From: Terrimesophilobacter sp038243605
GTDB lineage: Bacteria > Actinomycetota > Actinomycetes > Actinomycetales > Microbacteriaceae
Assembly: GCA_038243605.1 (NCBI GenBank)
Contig: JBBSQX010000016.1
Span: 22,444-86,443, forward strand
Length of the DNA stretch: 64,000 bases
Reading direction: 5' to 3'
Made by a program: the position numbers and the translations under genes. Shown piece by piece: positions 25,406 to 34,924 of the stretch. The notes under the pieces were generated by a model that worked only from the letters and a program-made list of their open reading frames with translations, searched no databases and was not told the DNA's origin. The number at the start of each line of letters is the position of its first letter. Position 1 is the first letter of the stretch.

Positions 25406-27206
25406 GAGTACAGTCTCCCCTTGAATGCTGAATGACCGTGACGGAGTCGCCGCACAAACTCAAACCAATGTCGTCGAAGCTGTACTCACCGAACGAGAGA
25501 AGCAGGTCAGATGGCGCGACATGTTTGGCGGCGAAATGCGGCAGTCGAACTGTCTCGTGTGAGAAGTTTGCGATGATCGCCGTCTGCTCACGTTGAAGCA
25601 CGAGCACACTGTCGTCGGCGACCAGCTCAACTTCAGCATGAGTGAAATGCGGGTCGGTGAGGTCGGGGCGATCACGTCGCAGCGCAATAAGCGCCCGATA
25701 GAAGTCGAGGATGCGACCGTGTCTGCCAGACTCAATCTCGCCCCAGTGAAGTTTGGAGCGTTCAAAAGTTTGCGGGTCCTGCGGATCGGGCACCAAAGAT
25801 TCGTCCCACCCCATGCGCGCGAACTCGGCAACTCGACCGCGTGCCGTCGCTTCCCCAAGCTCACGCTCCGGATGGGAGGTGAAGAACTGCCATGGCGTGG
25901 AGGCCGCCCACTCCTCCCCCATAAAGATCATGGGTGTACCGGTGCCCAAAAGCGTGAGGGCCGCGGCGATCGCAAGCTGGCCGTCATTGAGTGTCGCAGC
26001 GAGTCGGTCGCCCTGCGCGCGGTTGCCGATCTGGTCATGGTTTTGGTTGAAAACGACAAGATCGGTGCTCGGGGTCTTCGCTGTATCGATGGGCCTGCCG
26101 TGGTGCCGCCGCCGGAACGATGAGTACGTTCCCGCATGAAAAAATCCAGCGGTCAGAGTAGTGGCCAGCGAAGAAAGGCCTGCAAAGTCGGCGTAGTAGC
26201 CGCTTACCTCACCGGTAAGTGCGACGTGAAGGGCGTGATGAAAGTCGTCGCTCCACTGCGCGTCGAGACCGTAACCACCTGTTAGACGGGAGTTAATCAA
26301 CCTCGGATTGTTCTGATCCGACTCCGCGATCAGCGACAGCGGCCGCCCGACACGGGCCGAGAGTTCAGCGACCTCTACCGCAAGCTCTTCGAGAAGAGTC
26401 GTCGCACGCGTATCTACGAGCGCATGAACAGCGTCAAGCCTGAGGCCGTCTACGTGATACTCGCCCAGCCACATCAGGGCATTGTCGATAATGTATCGAC
26501 GCACCTCATCCGAGTCAGGGCCGTCAAGATTCACAGTGGCGCCCCAGGTGTTGGCGCTTTCTTGAGAAAGATACGGCCCAAATTTCGGCAGGTAATTGCC
26601 ACTCGGCCCCACGTGGTTGTACACGACATCCTGAATGACACCGAGCCCTTCGACGTGGCACGCATTGACGAATCGTTGATACGCCTCAGGGCCTCCATAT
26701 GGTTCATGAACGGCGAACCAGAGCACACCGTCGTACCCCCAGTTGTGTATGCCGTTGAAGGCATTAACAGGCAGAAGCTCAATGAAGTCGATGCCGAGAC
26801 TGCGCAAGTAAGGCAACTTCAGTGCCGCTGCGTCGAGGGTTCCTTCTGGCGTAAACGTTCCGATGTGCAGTTCATAGATGACGCGGCCCCCGACCGGCAG
26901 GCCAGCCCAGTGCGTGTCAGACCAGGAAAAATCCGTCGATCGGTAGGTGCGTGAAAGCTCGTGAACGCCAGAGGGCTGACGCCGAGACCTGGGATCAGGG
27001 AATGGACCTTCGCCATCGATCAAAAAACCGTAATCAACGCCAACACCTAAGCCAGAAGCCTGATCGCGCGAGAAGCCCCCATTCCACCACCCCGACTCAG
27101 AAGATCTCTGCAGCGCATACTCGACACGGTCGGCAATGACGCTCACCGTGTGAGCAGCGGGGGCCCACACGCGGAAGAAACCTGAGCTTGAAAAGGTGGT
27201 GTTCAC
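25389..27206 (-). CDS. treZ: Malto-oligosyltrehalose trehalohydrolase
   Basis: 605 aa. The GTG at 27206 (VNTTFSSSGFFRVWAPAAHTVSV) overlaps the treY stop as GTGA. An N-terminal E-set/CBM48-like domain precedes a GH13 barrel with VIQDVVYNHVGPSGNYL, nucleophile Asp in DGLRLDAVHALVD, Glu in LIAESDQNNP and NHDQIGNRAQGDR. It releases trehalose from maltooligosyl-trehalose made by TreY. Confidence 0.93.
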   Translation of the reverse strand: MNTTFSSSGFFRVWAPAAHTVSVIADRVEYALQRSSESGWWNGGFSRDQASGLGVGVDYGFLIDGEGPFPDPRSRRQPSGVHELSRTYRSTDFSWSDTHWAGLPVGGRVIYELHIGTFTPEGTLDAAALKLPYLRSLGIDFIELLPVNAFNGIHNWGYDGVLWFAVHEPYGGPEAYQRFVNACHVEGLGVIQDVVYNHVGPSGNYLPKFGPYLSQESANTWGATVNLDGPDSDEVRRYIIDNALMWLGEYHVDGLRLDAVHALVDTRATTLLEELAVEVAELSARVGRPLSLIAESDQNNPRLINSRLTGGYGLDAQWSDDFHHALHVALTGEVSGYYADFAGLSSLATTLTAGFFHAGTYSSFRRRHHGRPIDTAKTPSTDLVVFNQNHDQIGNRAQGDRLAATLNDGQLAIAAALTLLGTGTPMIFMGEEWAASTPWQFFTSHPERELGEATARGRVAEFARMGWDESLVPDPQDPQTFERSKLHWGEIESGRHGRILDFYRALIALRRDRPDLTDPHFTHAEVELVADDSVLVLQREQTAIIANFSHETVRLPHFAAKHVAPSDLLLSFGEYSFDDIGLSLCGDSVTVIQHSRGDCTHDGIR

Positions 27207-29506
27207 GCCGATGTCACCAGTGCCACAGGGTACTTCTCTAACAGATCGGCCACGCGAGTGATGCCTCCATCGAAGGTTCGACCGGTGATCACATCGACGC
27301 ATGCCTCCGCGGGCAGGTCTATTGTCGCCTCTTGCCATCCACCACCTTCGGCAAGCCCGTTGGGCAATCTTGTGGCGATGGCGATCGCTCCTCCGCGGTC
27401 GAAGACCACCGCGTGATCACCCATCGTTCCGGTCGCATAATGAGCTGAGTACCCCGCGAACCATTCAGGATGCGCGCGCCGAAGCCGAAGAGCGCGGCTG
27501 GTGATGAGCAGTTTTGCTGCACCAGTTTCATCTATTGGAGGAAGCCATCCTGCATCGATCTTCGCGAGAAGGATGGCGCTTGAAGCGAAGTCAACGCCAC
27601 GCCTGTTGTCGGGGTCGACGAGCGAGCTCTCCCACAACTCACTGCCCTGATAAACGTCGGGAATCCCCGGCGCACACAATTGTAAAAGTTTCATGCTCAG
27701 CCCATTGCTGTATCCGGCGGCCTTGACTGCGTCCACCGTGTCGTTCAGCGCCGCAATAACGCTACGGTCATCGAAAGCAGCATCGACCAACGCGTGCAGT
27801 GTCTTCTCAAACCCGGTGTTTGGTTCAGTCCAGGTCGTGGATGTTCCCGCCTCGCGGGAAGCCTTCTGTGCGTAACCGTGAAGCCGATCGCGTGACGCAG
27901 GCCACGCCCCCACCACCGCCTGCCATAGGAGGTTTTCTAGCGAGGGGTCATCCAAACCCACCGAAGAATGGAGTTTCGCGAGAGCGGATTCCCACAGCTC
28001 GGGCCGCTCCGAGAGTGCGGTAATCCGTGCTCGCACGTCTTCCCCACGCTTGGTGTCGTGCGTCGACAGTGTCGTCATCGACTGCGGCCAGTCACGCTGC
28101 CTCCGCTTTTGGCGCTCGTGAAATTGCTGCACATCAATAGCAAACTCGTTGGGGTCAGCACCCACCTCGTTGAGGGAGGTCAACGTGCTGTAGCGATAGA
28201 ACGCTGAATCCTCCACGCCCTTCGCCATAACCATTCCGGATGTCTGCTGAAAGCGGATTGCCGCAGCGTGCGCCGGGTCGGCAAGGGTTCTGGCAACGGC
28301 GTTGATCGCGGCACCACGCTCCGGGTGGCGGAGCACCGCTTGCTCGCGAGCAGCATCCAGGTATTCACGGCCGCGCGGAAGATAGGAACGGTAGACCGGC
28401 AAAGCCGCGAGCAGGGCCACCAGAGCCGGCGCGCAACCATCGAGCTCGGGCATAAGGCGTGCAAGCCGATTGACTTCTGAGCGCAAGATTCCGTCAGCGA
28501 CCGCGGTTTTCGAGGCAAACACCATGTCATCCCACGCGAGCGGCGCCTGCTCAGACTGAGAAAGTTGCCGCTGCGCCTGCTCCAAACCGCCGCGACCGCG
28601 CGCATCCACGAGTACGCGATCGAAATCTCCCAACGCGTCATAACCTGTGGTCCCGAGAGTCGCCCACCCCGCAGGAAGCTCCTCATCCCCCTCAAGGATC
28701 TTCTCCACCCAGACCGGAGCGCCGTCAATCATGACAGAAAGGTGCGCGAGGTACACGGTGGGGTCCGCGAGCCCATCCGGGTGGTCAACCCGCAGACCGT
28801 CGACTAACCCCGCGCGGAACCATCGAGCAATCTCTGCGTGAGACTCGTCAAAAACCCACCGCTCTTCCACCCGGATGCCGGCGAGCGAGTTCACGGCGAA
28901 AAATCGCCGATAGTTCAACTCAGCGTCTGCCCGGCGCCAACACACAAGCTCGTAATGCTGCCTCGCGTGCACGTCGCGTGCGGAGTCGCCGTCCTGGCGC
29001 GTGCCCGCGGCAATCGGATAGCGATTGTCGTAATAGGCAAGCACATCCCCGTCGAACGCCACGCGGTCGAGCTCATCAGGACCGTCGCCCAGTACGGGAA
29101 TCCGTACCCGGTCACCAGCGGCATCCCAGTCCACATCGAAGGCATCCGCCATGCGTGATGCGCGACCGTCACGCAGAAGCTCCCACCACCACCGATTCAG
29201 TTCGGGCGTCTCAACACCCATGTGGTTGGGCACGATGTCGACGAGTACGCCGAGACCAGACTGGTGCGCGTGGGCGCAGAACCGATCAAATGCGTCACGA
29301 CCACCGCGCTCGACATCGATGGTGGCGTGATCGATCACGTCATAGCCGTGACCTGAGCCCGGTTGCGCTTGAAGTACGGGCGACACATAGACCCAGCCAA
29401 CACCCAATTCGCGCAGGTAGCCGCAGACCTCGGCCGCATCATCGAAAGTGAACTGCGATGTCAGCTGAAGTCGAAACGTCGACGTTGGTGGTGGGCGATG
29501 ACTCAT
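27203..29506 (-). CDS. treY: Malto-oligosyltrehalose synthase
   Basis: 767 aa. It turns the reducing-end maltose bond of glucan chains into a trehalose bond. Family features: STFRLQLTSQFTFDDAAEVCGYLRELGVGWVYVSPV at the N-terminus, VDIVPNHMGVETPELNRWWWELLRDG, nucleophile Asp in DGLRVDHPDGLADP, Glu in WVEKILEGDEELP, and STHDTKRGEDVRAR. Its ATG overlaps the treX stop (ATGA) and its TGA overlaps the treZ start, indicating translational coupling. Confidence 0.95.
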   Translation of the reverse strand: MSHRPPPTSTFRLQLTSQFTFDDAAEVCGYLRELGVGWVYVSPVLQAQPGSGHGYDVIDHATIDVERGGRDAFDRFCAHAHQSGLGVLVDIVPNHMGVETPELNRWWWELLRDGRASRMADAFDVDWDAAGDRVRIPVLGDGPDELDRVAFDGDVLAYYDNRYPIAAGTRQDGDSARDVHARQHYELVCWRRADAELNYRRFFAVNSLAGIRVEERWVFDESHAEIARWFRAGLVDGLRVDHPDGLADPTVYLAHLSVMIDGAPVWVEKILEGDEELPAGWATLGTTGYDALGDFDRVLVDARGRGGLEQAQRQLSQSEQAPLAWDDMVFASKTAVADGILRSEVNRLARLMPELDGCAPALVALLAALPVYRSYLPRGREYLDAAREQAVLRHPERGAAINAVARTLADPAHAAAIRFQQTSGMVMAKGVEDSAFYRYSTLTSLNEVGADPNEFAIDVQQFHERQKRRQRDWPQSMTTLSTHDTKRGEDVRARITALSERPELWESALAKLHSSVGLDDPSLENLLWQAVVGAWPASRDRLHGYAQKASREAGTSTTWTEPNTGFEKTLHALVDAAFDDRSVIAALNDTVDAVKAAGYSNGLSMKLLQLCAPGIPDVYQGSELWESSLVDPDNRRGVDFASSAILLAKIDAGWLPPIDETGAAKLLITSRALRLRRAHPEWFAGYSAHYATGTMGDHAVVFDRGGAIAIATRLPNGLAEGGGWQEATIDLPAEACVDVITGRTFDGGITRVADLLEKYPVALVTSA

Positions 29507-31545
29507 GTCTCGCGTGCCGCCGAACGAAGAAGTGTGAACGAGTTGGCGGCGAGGATGAGCGAGTCGACGGCGCCGTCCGTCACCTGTTCCTCATCACTAG
29601 AGAGAACACCCTCCCATGGATCGTTTGGAGCATCAGGAAGGGTGAACTCCACCCCGTTATCTGCGGAGTTCAACAGCAGTGCGAACGCATCTGCGCCCTT
29701 ACGCGCAAGAACGAAGGTAATCGTGCGGGCATCCGGATTCTCCCAATCGCCCTCCTCAAACGGCTCACCGTCGGAGCGCACCATGATCACGCTGTCTTTG
29801 TACGCCACGGAGGGGTCGAGCCGAAACCAGTCCGGTCGAATGGCGGGATTTTCTCTGCGCAGCGTGAGCAGCCGGGTCGTGAACCGCAGCATCGCCGTGT
29901 CAACGTTACCCCAGTCGTACCAAGAGACCTCGTTGTCCTGACAGTAGGCGTTGTTATTTCCCGCCTGCGTGCGACCAAGCTCGTCACCGCCAAGAATCAT
30001 GGGAACACCGGCAGACAACAAGAGGGTTGCCATCATATTTCGCCGCTGACGACGCCGCCGTTCGTTAACCTCAGGGTCGTCGGTCGGCCCCTCAACACCG
30101 AAGTTTGCTGAACGATTGTCACTCTCACCGTCTGCGCTGTTTTCCCCATTAGCTTCGTTGTGTTTTTCGTTGTACGACGTGAGGTCGACAAGAGTGAAAC
30201 CGTCGTGTGCGGTGACAAAATTCACGCTGCACAGAGGTGCCCTGCGCGAGACTTCGTAAACATCCGGGCTCCCAAGAATGCGCTGGGAGACCGTGCCCAA
30301 CACGTTGTCGGCACCATTCCAAAAATCGCGCACGTCATCCCGAAACGCACCGTTCCACTCCGACCACGTCGCGGGAAATCCGCCGAGCTGATAGCCGGCG
30401 GTATCCCACGGTTCGGCGATCATCTTGACCGTATTGAGCAAGGGATCTTGCTCGATCAAGGTCAGGAAGGCGCTGTGGAGTTCCGCTGAACCTGACTGCC
30501 GAGTGAGAGCTGTTGCCAGGTCGAACCGAAAACCGTCAACATGCATCTCGGTCACCCAGTAGCGCAGCGAATCCATGATGAGGCCGAGCGCAGCCGGATG
30601 CGTCACGTTCAGACTGTTGCCAGTTCCTGTGGTGTCGAAATAATGTGAGCGATCATCATCCACAAGCCGGTAATACGCGGCATTGTCGATTCCCTTGAAT
30701 GACAGAGTCGGGCCAAGGTGGTTGCCCTCTGCCGTGTGGTTGTACACGACGTCGAGAATCACCTCGAGGCCAGCTTCATGCAGAGACTTCACCATGTGCT
30801 TGAACTCGGTGACTTGGCCTCCGCCGTCGCCCGACGATGAGTATTCGCCGTGCGGCGCGAAGAAGCCGATCGTGTTGTAACCCCAGTAGTTGCGTAAACC
30901 TTTTTCGATCAGGTGGTTGTCTTGCACGAAGTGGTGCACCGGCATCAGCTCCACTGCGGTCACGCCAAGGTTCGTGAGGTGTTCGATGGCGGCAGGATGA
31001 CCGAGCCCCGCATACGTTCCTCGAAGGTGTGGCGGAATTCCCGGATGCCGCTGAGTGAACCCTTTCACGTGCGTTTCATAGATAACCGTGTCGGCGAGCG
31101 GAGTGAGCGGGCGCTCGTCGTCCGACCAGTCGAAATGCGGATCGGTGACGACGCATCGCGGTACAGCGTCTTGATCGTCTTGCTCGTCCATCAACTCTGG
31201 ATTGTTGAGGTCATGCCCAAAGACGCTGGAATCCCATTTGTATTCGCCTTCAATCGCCGTGGCATGAGGGTCGAGAAGGAGCTTGTTCGGGTTATGGCGC
31301 AGCCCGTTCTCCGGGTCCCACGCTCCGTCGACGCGCAAGCCATAACGGCTTCCGACACCCATCCCTGGCACAATCCCGTGAAATACGTGCCCCGTGCGGT
31401 TCTCAAGTCTCACGCGGTGCTGGGTATCTCCGTTGAAGATGCAGACGTCCACCGACTCAGCTGTCTCAGAATAGATCGCGACATTCGCGCCACTTTCTCG
31501 AAGACTGACGCCGAGGGGAAAGGGCAGTGATCGCGATACAGTCAT
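29503..31545 (-). CDS. treX: Glycogen debranching enzyme (isoamylase type)
   Basis: 680 aa. CBM48-like N-terminus (PFPLGVSLRESGANVAIYSETAESVDVCIF), then a GH13 barrel with VILDVVYNHTAEGNHLGPTLSFKG, Asp in DGFRFDLATALTR, Glu in MIAEPWDTAGY and FVTAHDGFTLVDL. It removes alpha-1,6 branches of glycogen so that TreY/TreZ can produce trehalose. It heads the treX-Y-Z-GH13 operon; a small unknown gene lies 63 bp upstream on the same strand. It is equally describable as glgX. Confidence 0.93.
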   Translation of the reverse strand: MTVSRSLPFPLGVSLRESGANVAIYSETAESVDVCIFNGDTQHRVRLENRTGHVFHGIVPGMGVGSRYGLRVDGAWDPENGLRHNPNKLLLDPHATAIEGEYKWDSSVFGHDLNNPELMDEQDDQDAVPRCVVTDPHFDWSDDERPLTPLADTVIYETHVKGFTQRHPGIPPHLRGTYAGLGHPAAIEHLTNLGVTAVELMPVHHFVQDNHLIEKGLRNYWGYNTIGFFAPHGEYSSSGDGGGQVTEFKHMVKSLHEAGLEVILDVVYNHTAEGNHLGPTLSFKGIDNAAYYRLVDDDRSHYFDTTGTGNSLNVTHPAALGLIMDSLRYWVTEMHVDGFRFDLATALTRQSGSAELHSAFLTLIEQDPLLNTVKMIAEPWDTAGYQLGGFPATWSEWNGAFRDDVRDFWNGADNVLGTVSQRILGSPDVYEVSRRAPLCSVNFVTAHDGFTLVDLTSYNEKHNEANGENSADGESDNRSANFGVEGPTDDPEVNERRRRQRRNMMATLLLSAGVPMILGGDELGRTQAGNNNAYCQDNEVSWYDWGNVDTAMLRFTTRLLTLRRENPAIRPDWFRLDPSVAYKDSVIMVRSDGEPFEEGDWENPDARTITFVLARKGADAFALLLNSADNGVEFTLPDAPNDPWEGVLSSDEEQVTDGAVDSLILAANSFTLLRSAARET

Positions 31546-31608
31546 GAATGTTTTCTGCTTTCTCGGCTAGCCTGCGACCAGCGGATTGTCGTGCGGCCAG
31601 ACGAAGTG

Positions 31609-31965
31609 TCAGGATTCGCGCAAGTAAGGATTGTGCTCAAATACCGTGCCAACGGAGAACGGGATGTGGTCCGCGATAAAAAGGAGCTCCAGTCCTCCTT
31701 CGTGCAAAATTGGTATGAGCTCCGCGCTGTGAGACTCAACAGTTAAGCGCGCCTTCCTGAGAAAGCATTCAGCCATTTCCGACGTCGCGATGAACTCGCG
31801 GCCGCCACAGCAGATCGAAACTTTGTGCTCGACAACCTCAACTGGCGTGATCTCTCGGCGTATGAATTCCAGCCGTTCGCCACGTTTTACTACCCGCGAC
31901 TGGCGGAGAACACGCCGATGTGACGCGCCTCGGTCGAGCCCAAACACTTCTTGGCTACTCATCAT
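31609..31965 (-). CDS. Hypothetical protein upstream of treX
   Basis: 118 aa, starting at the ATG at 31965, five bases after a strong AGGAGG (31971-31976); an ATG three bases on would also fit. The protein is mixed alpha/beta by appearance with a neighbouring cysteine pair (KVSICCGGREFIATSEM) and several strands near the end (GLELLFIADHIPFSVGTVF). I do not recognise the family. Same strand as treX, so a shared transcript is possible. Confidence 0.55.
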   Translation of the reverse strand: MMSSQEVFGLDRGASHRRVLRQSRVVKRGERLEFIRREITPVEVVEHKVSICCGGREFIATSEMAECFLRKARLTVESHSAELIPILHEGGLELLFIADHIPFSVGTVFEHNPYLRES

Positions 31966-32203
31966 CTCCACCTCCTGACCACCCTCGTATAGGTCACATT
32001 ACGCTCCGCACCTCAGCGCGCGGCAGGGGTTGATTTCTCAGGACAATTGTGCTGAAAACAGGCTAAAGTTTGACTACTCCCAGACTCGGGGCGATCGGTT
32101 GTGGAATAGCGCACGAAGGTTGGTATCCGACGATGTCAGGTCAATTCGTCTCGATGATGTTCGCGACTATGGTCGACGCAGCTATGGGCGAAGTGACTCT
32201 GTG

Positions 32204-34198
32204 ATGGAGGTCTTCGAGATCCGCCTCCCTCCCGGCGAGAGTGAGCGACGCGCGGAATGCGCTGTAGAGGCCATCCGTTTTCCCGAAGCAATTCAACCCC
32301 ATGGACTCATGCTGGCTGTTAACGCCAACAGCTTGGCTATCACGGCAGTGAGTGATAACGCTGACGCGCTCATCGAGGCCGAGCCGCTCATGTTGCTTGG
32401 CAACCACCTTGCGGATGTCGTTGGGCACGACGTTATGCCGCAGGTTTTAGACATACTTGATCCGCTCTCGGTCGCCGCGAATCCTGCGCGTGTGACTATG
32501 TGTGGCCGCGAGTTCGATCTCATCGCACACTCGATTGGCGTGTCATTCCTCGTCGAGCTTGAACCGGTTATCGAAAGCGATGAGTATCAGATTGCTGCGA
32601 TGCGGGCGGCCATCCGGCAGTTGACATCCGCCCGAACAGAGAGCGAGCTGTGGGCTCAAACAGCAGTTGAGGTACGTCGAGTAACGGGTTTTGATCAGGT
32701 GATGGTCTATCACTTTCACCCCGATGGCCATGGTGAAATAGTTGCAGAGTCACTCGCCGAAGGTATGGAGTCTTATCTGGGGCTTCACTACCCGGCCTCA
32801 GACATTCCCGCGCAGGCGCGCCAACTTTACCTCTCGAAGCTCTCACGGCTCATCGTGAACAGCACACATGAGTCCGCCGTGATGTTGGTGGCGGCGAACG
32901 ACGAGGATGCTGCAGCGCTCGACATGAGCTGTGCAGAATTGCGTGCCGTCTCTCCTCACCACCTGCAGTTCATGCGAAATATAGGTCAGGTCTCCACTTT
33001 CTCCCTCTCCATCGTTCGCGACGGGCGCCTCGTCGGCATGATCACCTGCGCGCATCGCACCGAGCGCCGCATCTCCTTCGGCACGAGGGACGGCTTAGAG
33101 ATTCTTGCAATTCAAGTAGCACTGCAACTCGGCGCCATGGGCGAGATCGAGCGGTCGCAGCGGGAAGAGGAGATCCGCAAAGTCAGCGCAACACTGTTGA
33201 ACCAGGTTGCCACTCATGCAGACATAGCGGAAGCACTGGTCGGCGGAAACGCGACCTTGCTCGATGTCGTTCCTGCCGATGGCGCGACCGTGCGATTGGG
33301 AAAGTGGACCACCGCTGTCGGAACCGTTCCGTCGCTCGCGCAGATAAGCGCTGTGGTGGCGAAGATAGTGAGTGAGACACAGTCGCTTAATTTTTCGAGC
33401 AGCGCCCTTCCGCTCGACTACCCCGAACTGGCATCAGAGTTGCCGGGTATCGCAGGGTTGCTCGTTCGCCGACTGGGAGGCAAAGGAGACTTCATTGCGT
33501 GGTATCGCAAAGACGTCGCCCGCACTGTCAATTGGTTGGGAGACCCGGCGCTAACAAATCGGCTCACGCCGTTGACTCCTCGCAGTTCTTTCTCGATGTG
33601 GGGCGAAACGGTCACTGGCACCTCGTTGCCGTGGGCAGGTTCAGTCTCAGATGCGAGCGAATTGTGCCGAGATCTCGACTCTGCCCTTCTCCATCGAGCA
33701 GAATCGCTTCTCGCCGATCTCGCGCTCAGTGATCCGTTAACGTCGTTACCGAATCGGCGGCTGTTTATGGACCGACTTGAACACGGCATCGCGAGGCACG
33801 CGCGCGGAGACAATTTTGCTGTGTTATTCATCGATCTGGATCTCTTCAAGGAGATCAATGACACCTGGGGTCACGCCGTCGGTGACGATGCGCTCGTACG
33901 TGTCGCTTTGGCTCTCTCCAACACCGCTCGCTTGGGCGATACGGTGGCACGGCTTGGAGGAGACGAGTTCGTTGTGCTGTGCGAACATGCAACGACTGAC
34001 GCAGCAAAAAAAATAGCCGAGCGGATGTTGACGGCAGTCCGCGAACTCGCGGCGGAGGGAGCGTCGTGGCACCTCTCCGCATCCATCGGAGTTGCAGCCG
34101 TCGACTCTGGATTAACCGCGTCTCAGATTCTTACGAAGGCCGACTCGGCAATGTATCGGGCAAAGCACGCGGGTGGAGACCAAGTCTCGGTTAGCTAG
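32204..34198 (+). CDS. Bacteriophytochrome with GGDEF (diguanylate cyclase) output
   Basis: 664 aa from the ATG at 32204; the frame is open to 32030 but that part has no domain, and no good ribosome site decides the start. Order: PAS (IQPHGLML, residues 30-37), GAF with PASDIPAQARQLYL (near 197) and SPHHLQFMRNIG (near 248), PHY with the tongue motif PRSSFSMWGE (near 458), GGDEF (SLPNRRLFMDRLE, RLGGDEFVVL near 583). Cys19 sits 12 residues before the Gln of IQPHG, exactly where bacteriophytochromes attach biliverdin. Red/far-red light should therefore control c-di-GMP synthesis. No heme oxygenase (biliverdin source) lies in the window. Confidence 0.88.
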   Translation: MEVFEIRLPPGESERRAECAVEAIRFPEAIQPHGLMLAVNANSLAITAVSDNADALIEAEPLMLLGNHLADVVGHDVMPQVLDILDPLSVAANPARVTMCGREFDLIAHSIGVSFLVELEPVIESDEYQIAAMRAAIRQLTSARTESELWAQTAVEVRRVTGFDQVMVYHFHPDGHGEIVAESLAEGMESYLGLHYPASDIPAQARQLYLSKLSRLIVNSTHESAVMLVAANDEDAAALDMSCAELRAVSPHHLQFMRNIGQVSTFSLSIVRDGRLVGMITCAHRTERRISFGTRDGLEILAIQVALQLGAMGEIERSQREEEIRKVSATLLNQVATHADIAEALVGGNATLLDVVPADGATVRLGKWTTAVGTVPSLAQISAVVAKIVSETQSLNFSSSALPLDYPELASELPGIAGLLVRRLGGKGDFIAWYRKDVARTVNWLGDPALTNRLTPLTPRSSFSMWGETVTGTSLPWAGSVSDASELCRDLDSALLHRAESLLADLALSDPLTSLPNRRLFMDRLEHGIARHARGDNFAVLFIDLDLFKEINDTWGHAVGDDALVRVALALSNTARLGDTVARLGGDEFVVLCEHATTDAAKKIAERMLTAVRELAAEGASWHLSASIGVAAVDSGLTASQILTKADSAMYRAKHAGGDQVSVS

Positions 34199-34493
34199 TC
34201 TGAGCGGGCTCTTCTCCCAGCACGAGGCCGGACGCCCGCCCGGCGCTCACAATCATGGATTCGATCCATTCGCGGTTGACAGATATATTGCGCGATCCGC
34301 TGTAGAAAAAGCGGATGGGCACCCCGTTATCAATCCACACTGCATTCCGGCCGCTTCCGCGTTCGACCGGTAGGTGCCACGAAAAAAAGAAATCTTCGCC
34401 CCGGCGAAGCTTGGTCGAGATCACGATTTGAAGATGAGTGAGAATGCGGTCGTCAAGCTCAAACTCAACACCGTCATAATAGAGCGCGCCCAC
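34191..34493 (-). CDS. DUF7882-like small protein
   Basis: 100 aa from a GTG at 34493 with AAGGA six bases upstream. The sequence VGALYYDGVEFELDDRILTHLQIVISTKLRRGEDFFFSWHL, then GSGRNAVWIDNGVPIRFFYSGS, follows a small actinobacterial family seen widely in Microbacteriaceae, which I recall as DUF7882 and which is sometimes misnamed DNA ligase. Function unknown. It overlaps the phytochrome gene end by 8 bp, tail to tail. Confidence 0.7.
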   Translation of the reverse strand: MGALYYDGVEFELDDRILTHLQIVISTKLRRGEDFFFSWHLPVERGSGRNAVWIDNGVPIRFFYSGSRNISVNREWIESMIVSAGRASGLVLGEEPAQTS

Positions 34494-34650
34494 GGGGGTC
34501 CTTCGATTGGATTCAGGCGGGAAATGATCACGCTGTGATAGGCACCCTATCAACCGACAGCGCGTCTGGATACCGCTCCCGGCGTTCAGCGTGAGCCGGT
34601 AGCGTGGTGGGCAGACTTTCATCCGGAGCAATTATCGGCAGGGGAAAATA

Positions 34651-34908
34651 GTGACCGTGGTCCACCGACTCACCGTTGACGGCAAGGACTACTTCCTGCC
34701 AAGCCCGATCGCCGAACTTAAGGGAAAAATCTTGACCGCCATTCAGGCCGGCGGCGGGTACGTCAACATCCCGCCGCTGCGTGACGGACCAGGTCTCGAT
34801 ATCTTGTTTTCTCCTGGCATGCCCGTGGTGTGGGCCCAGATTGAAGTAAATGAGGCGCCATCCGCCTCGCCCGACGCGGAGGTCGCGTTTGACGAGAATC
34901 TCGACTGA
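34651..34908 (+). CDS. Small hypothetical protein
   Basis: 85 aa, GTG start with AGGGG a few bases upstream. It reads MTVVHRLTVDGKDYFLPSPIAELKGKILTAIQAGGGYVNIPPL with an acidic tail. Similar short proteins occur near DUF7882-type genes in Microbacteriaceae as I recall; no function is known. It is divergent from the DUF7882-like gene and convergent with the kinase gene. Confidence 0.55.
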   Translation: MTVVHRLTVDGKDYFLPSPIAELKGKILTAIQAGGGYVNIPPLRDGPGLDILFSPGMPVVWAQIEVNEAPSASPDAEVAFDENLD

Positions 34909-34924
34909 CAAGCTCCCTCTTGGT

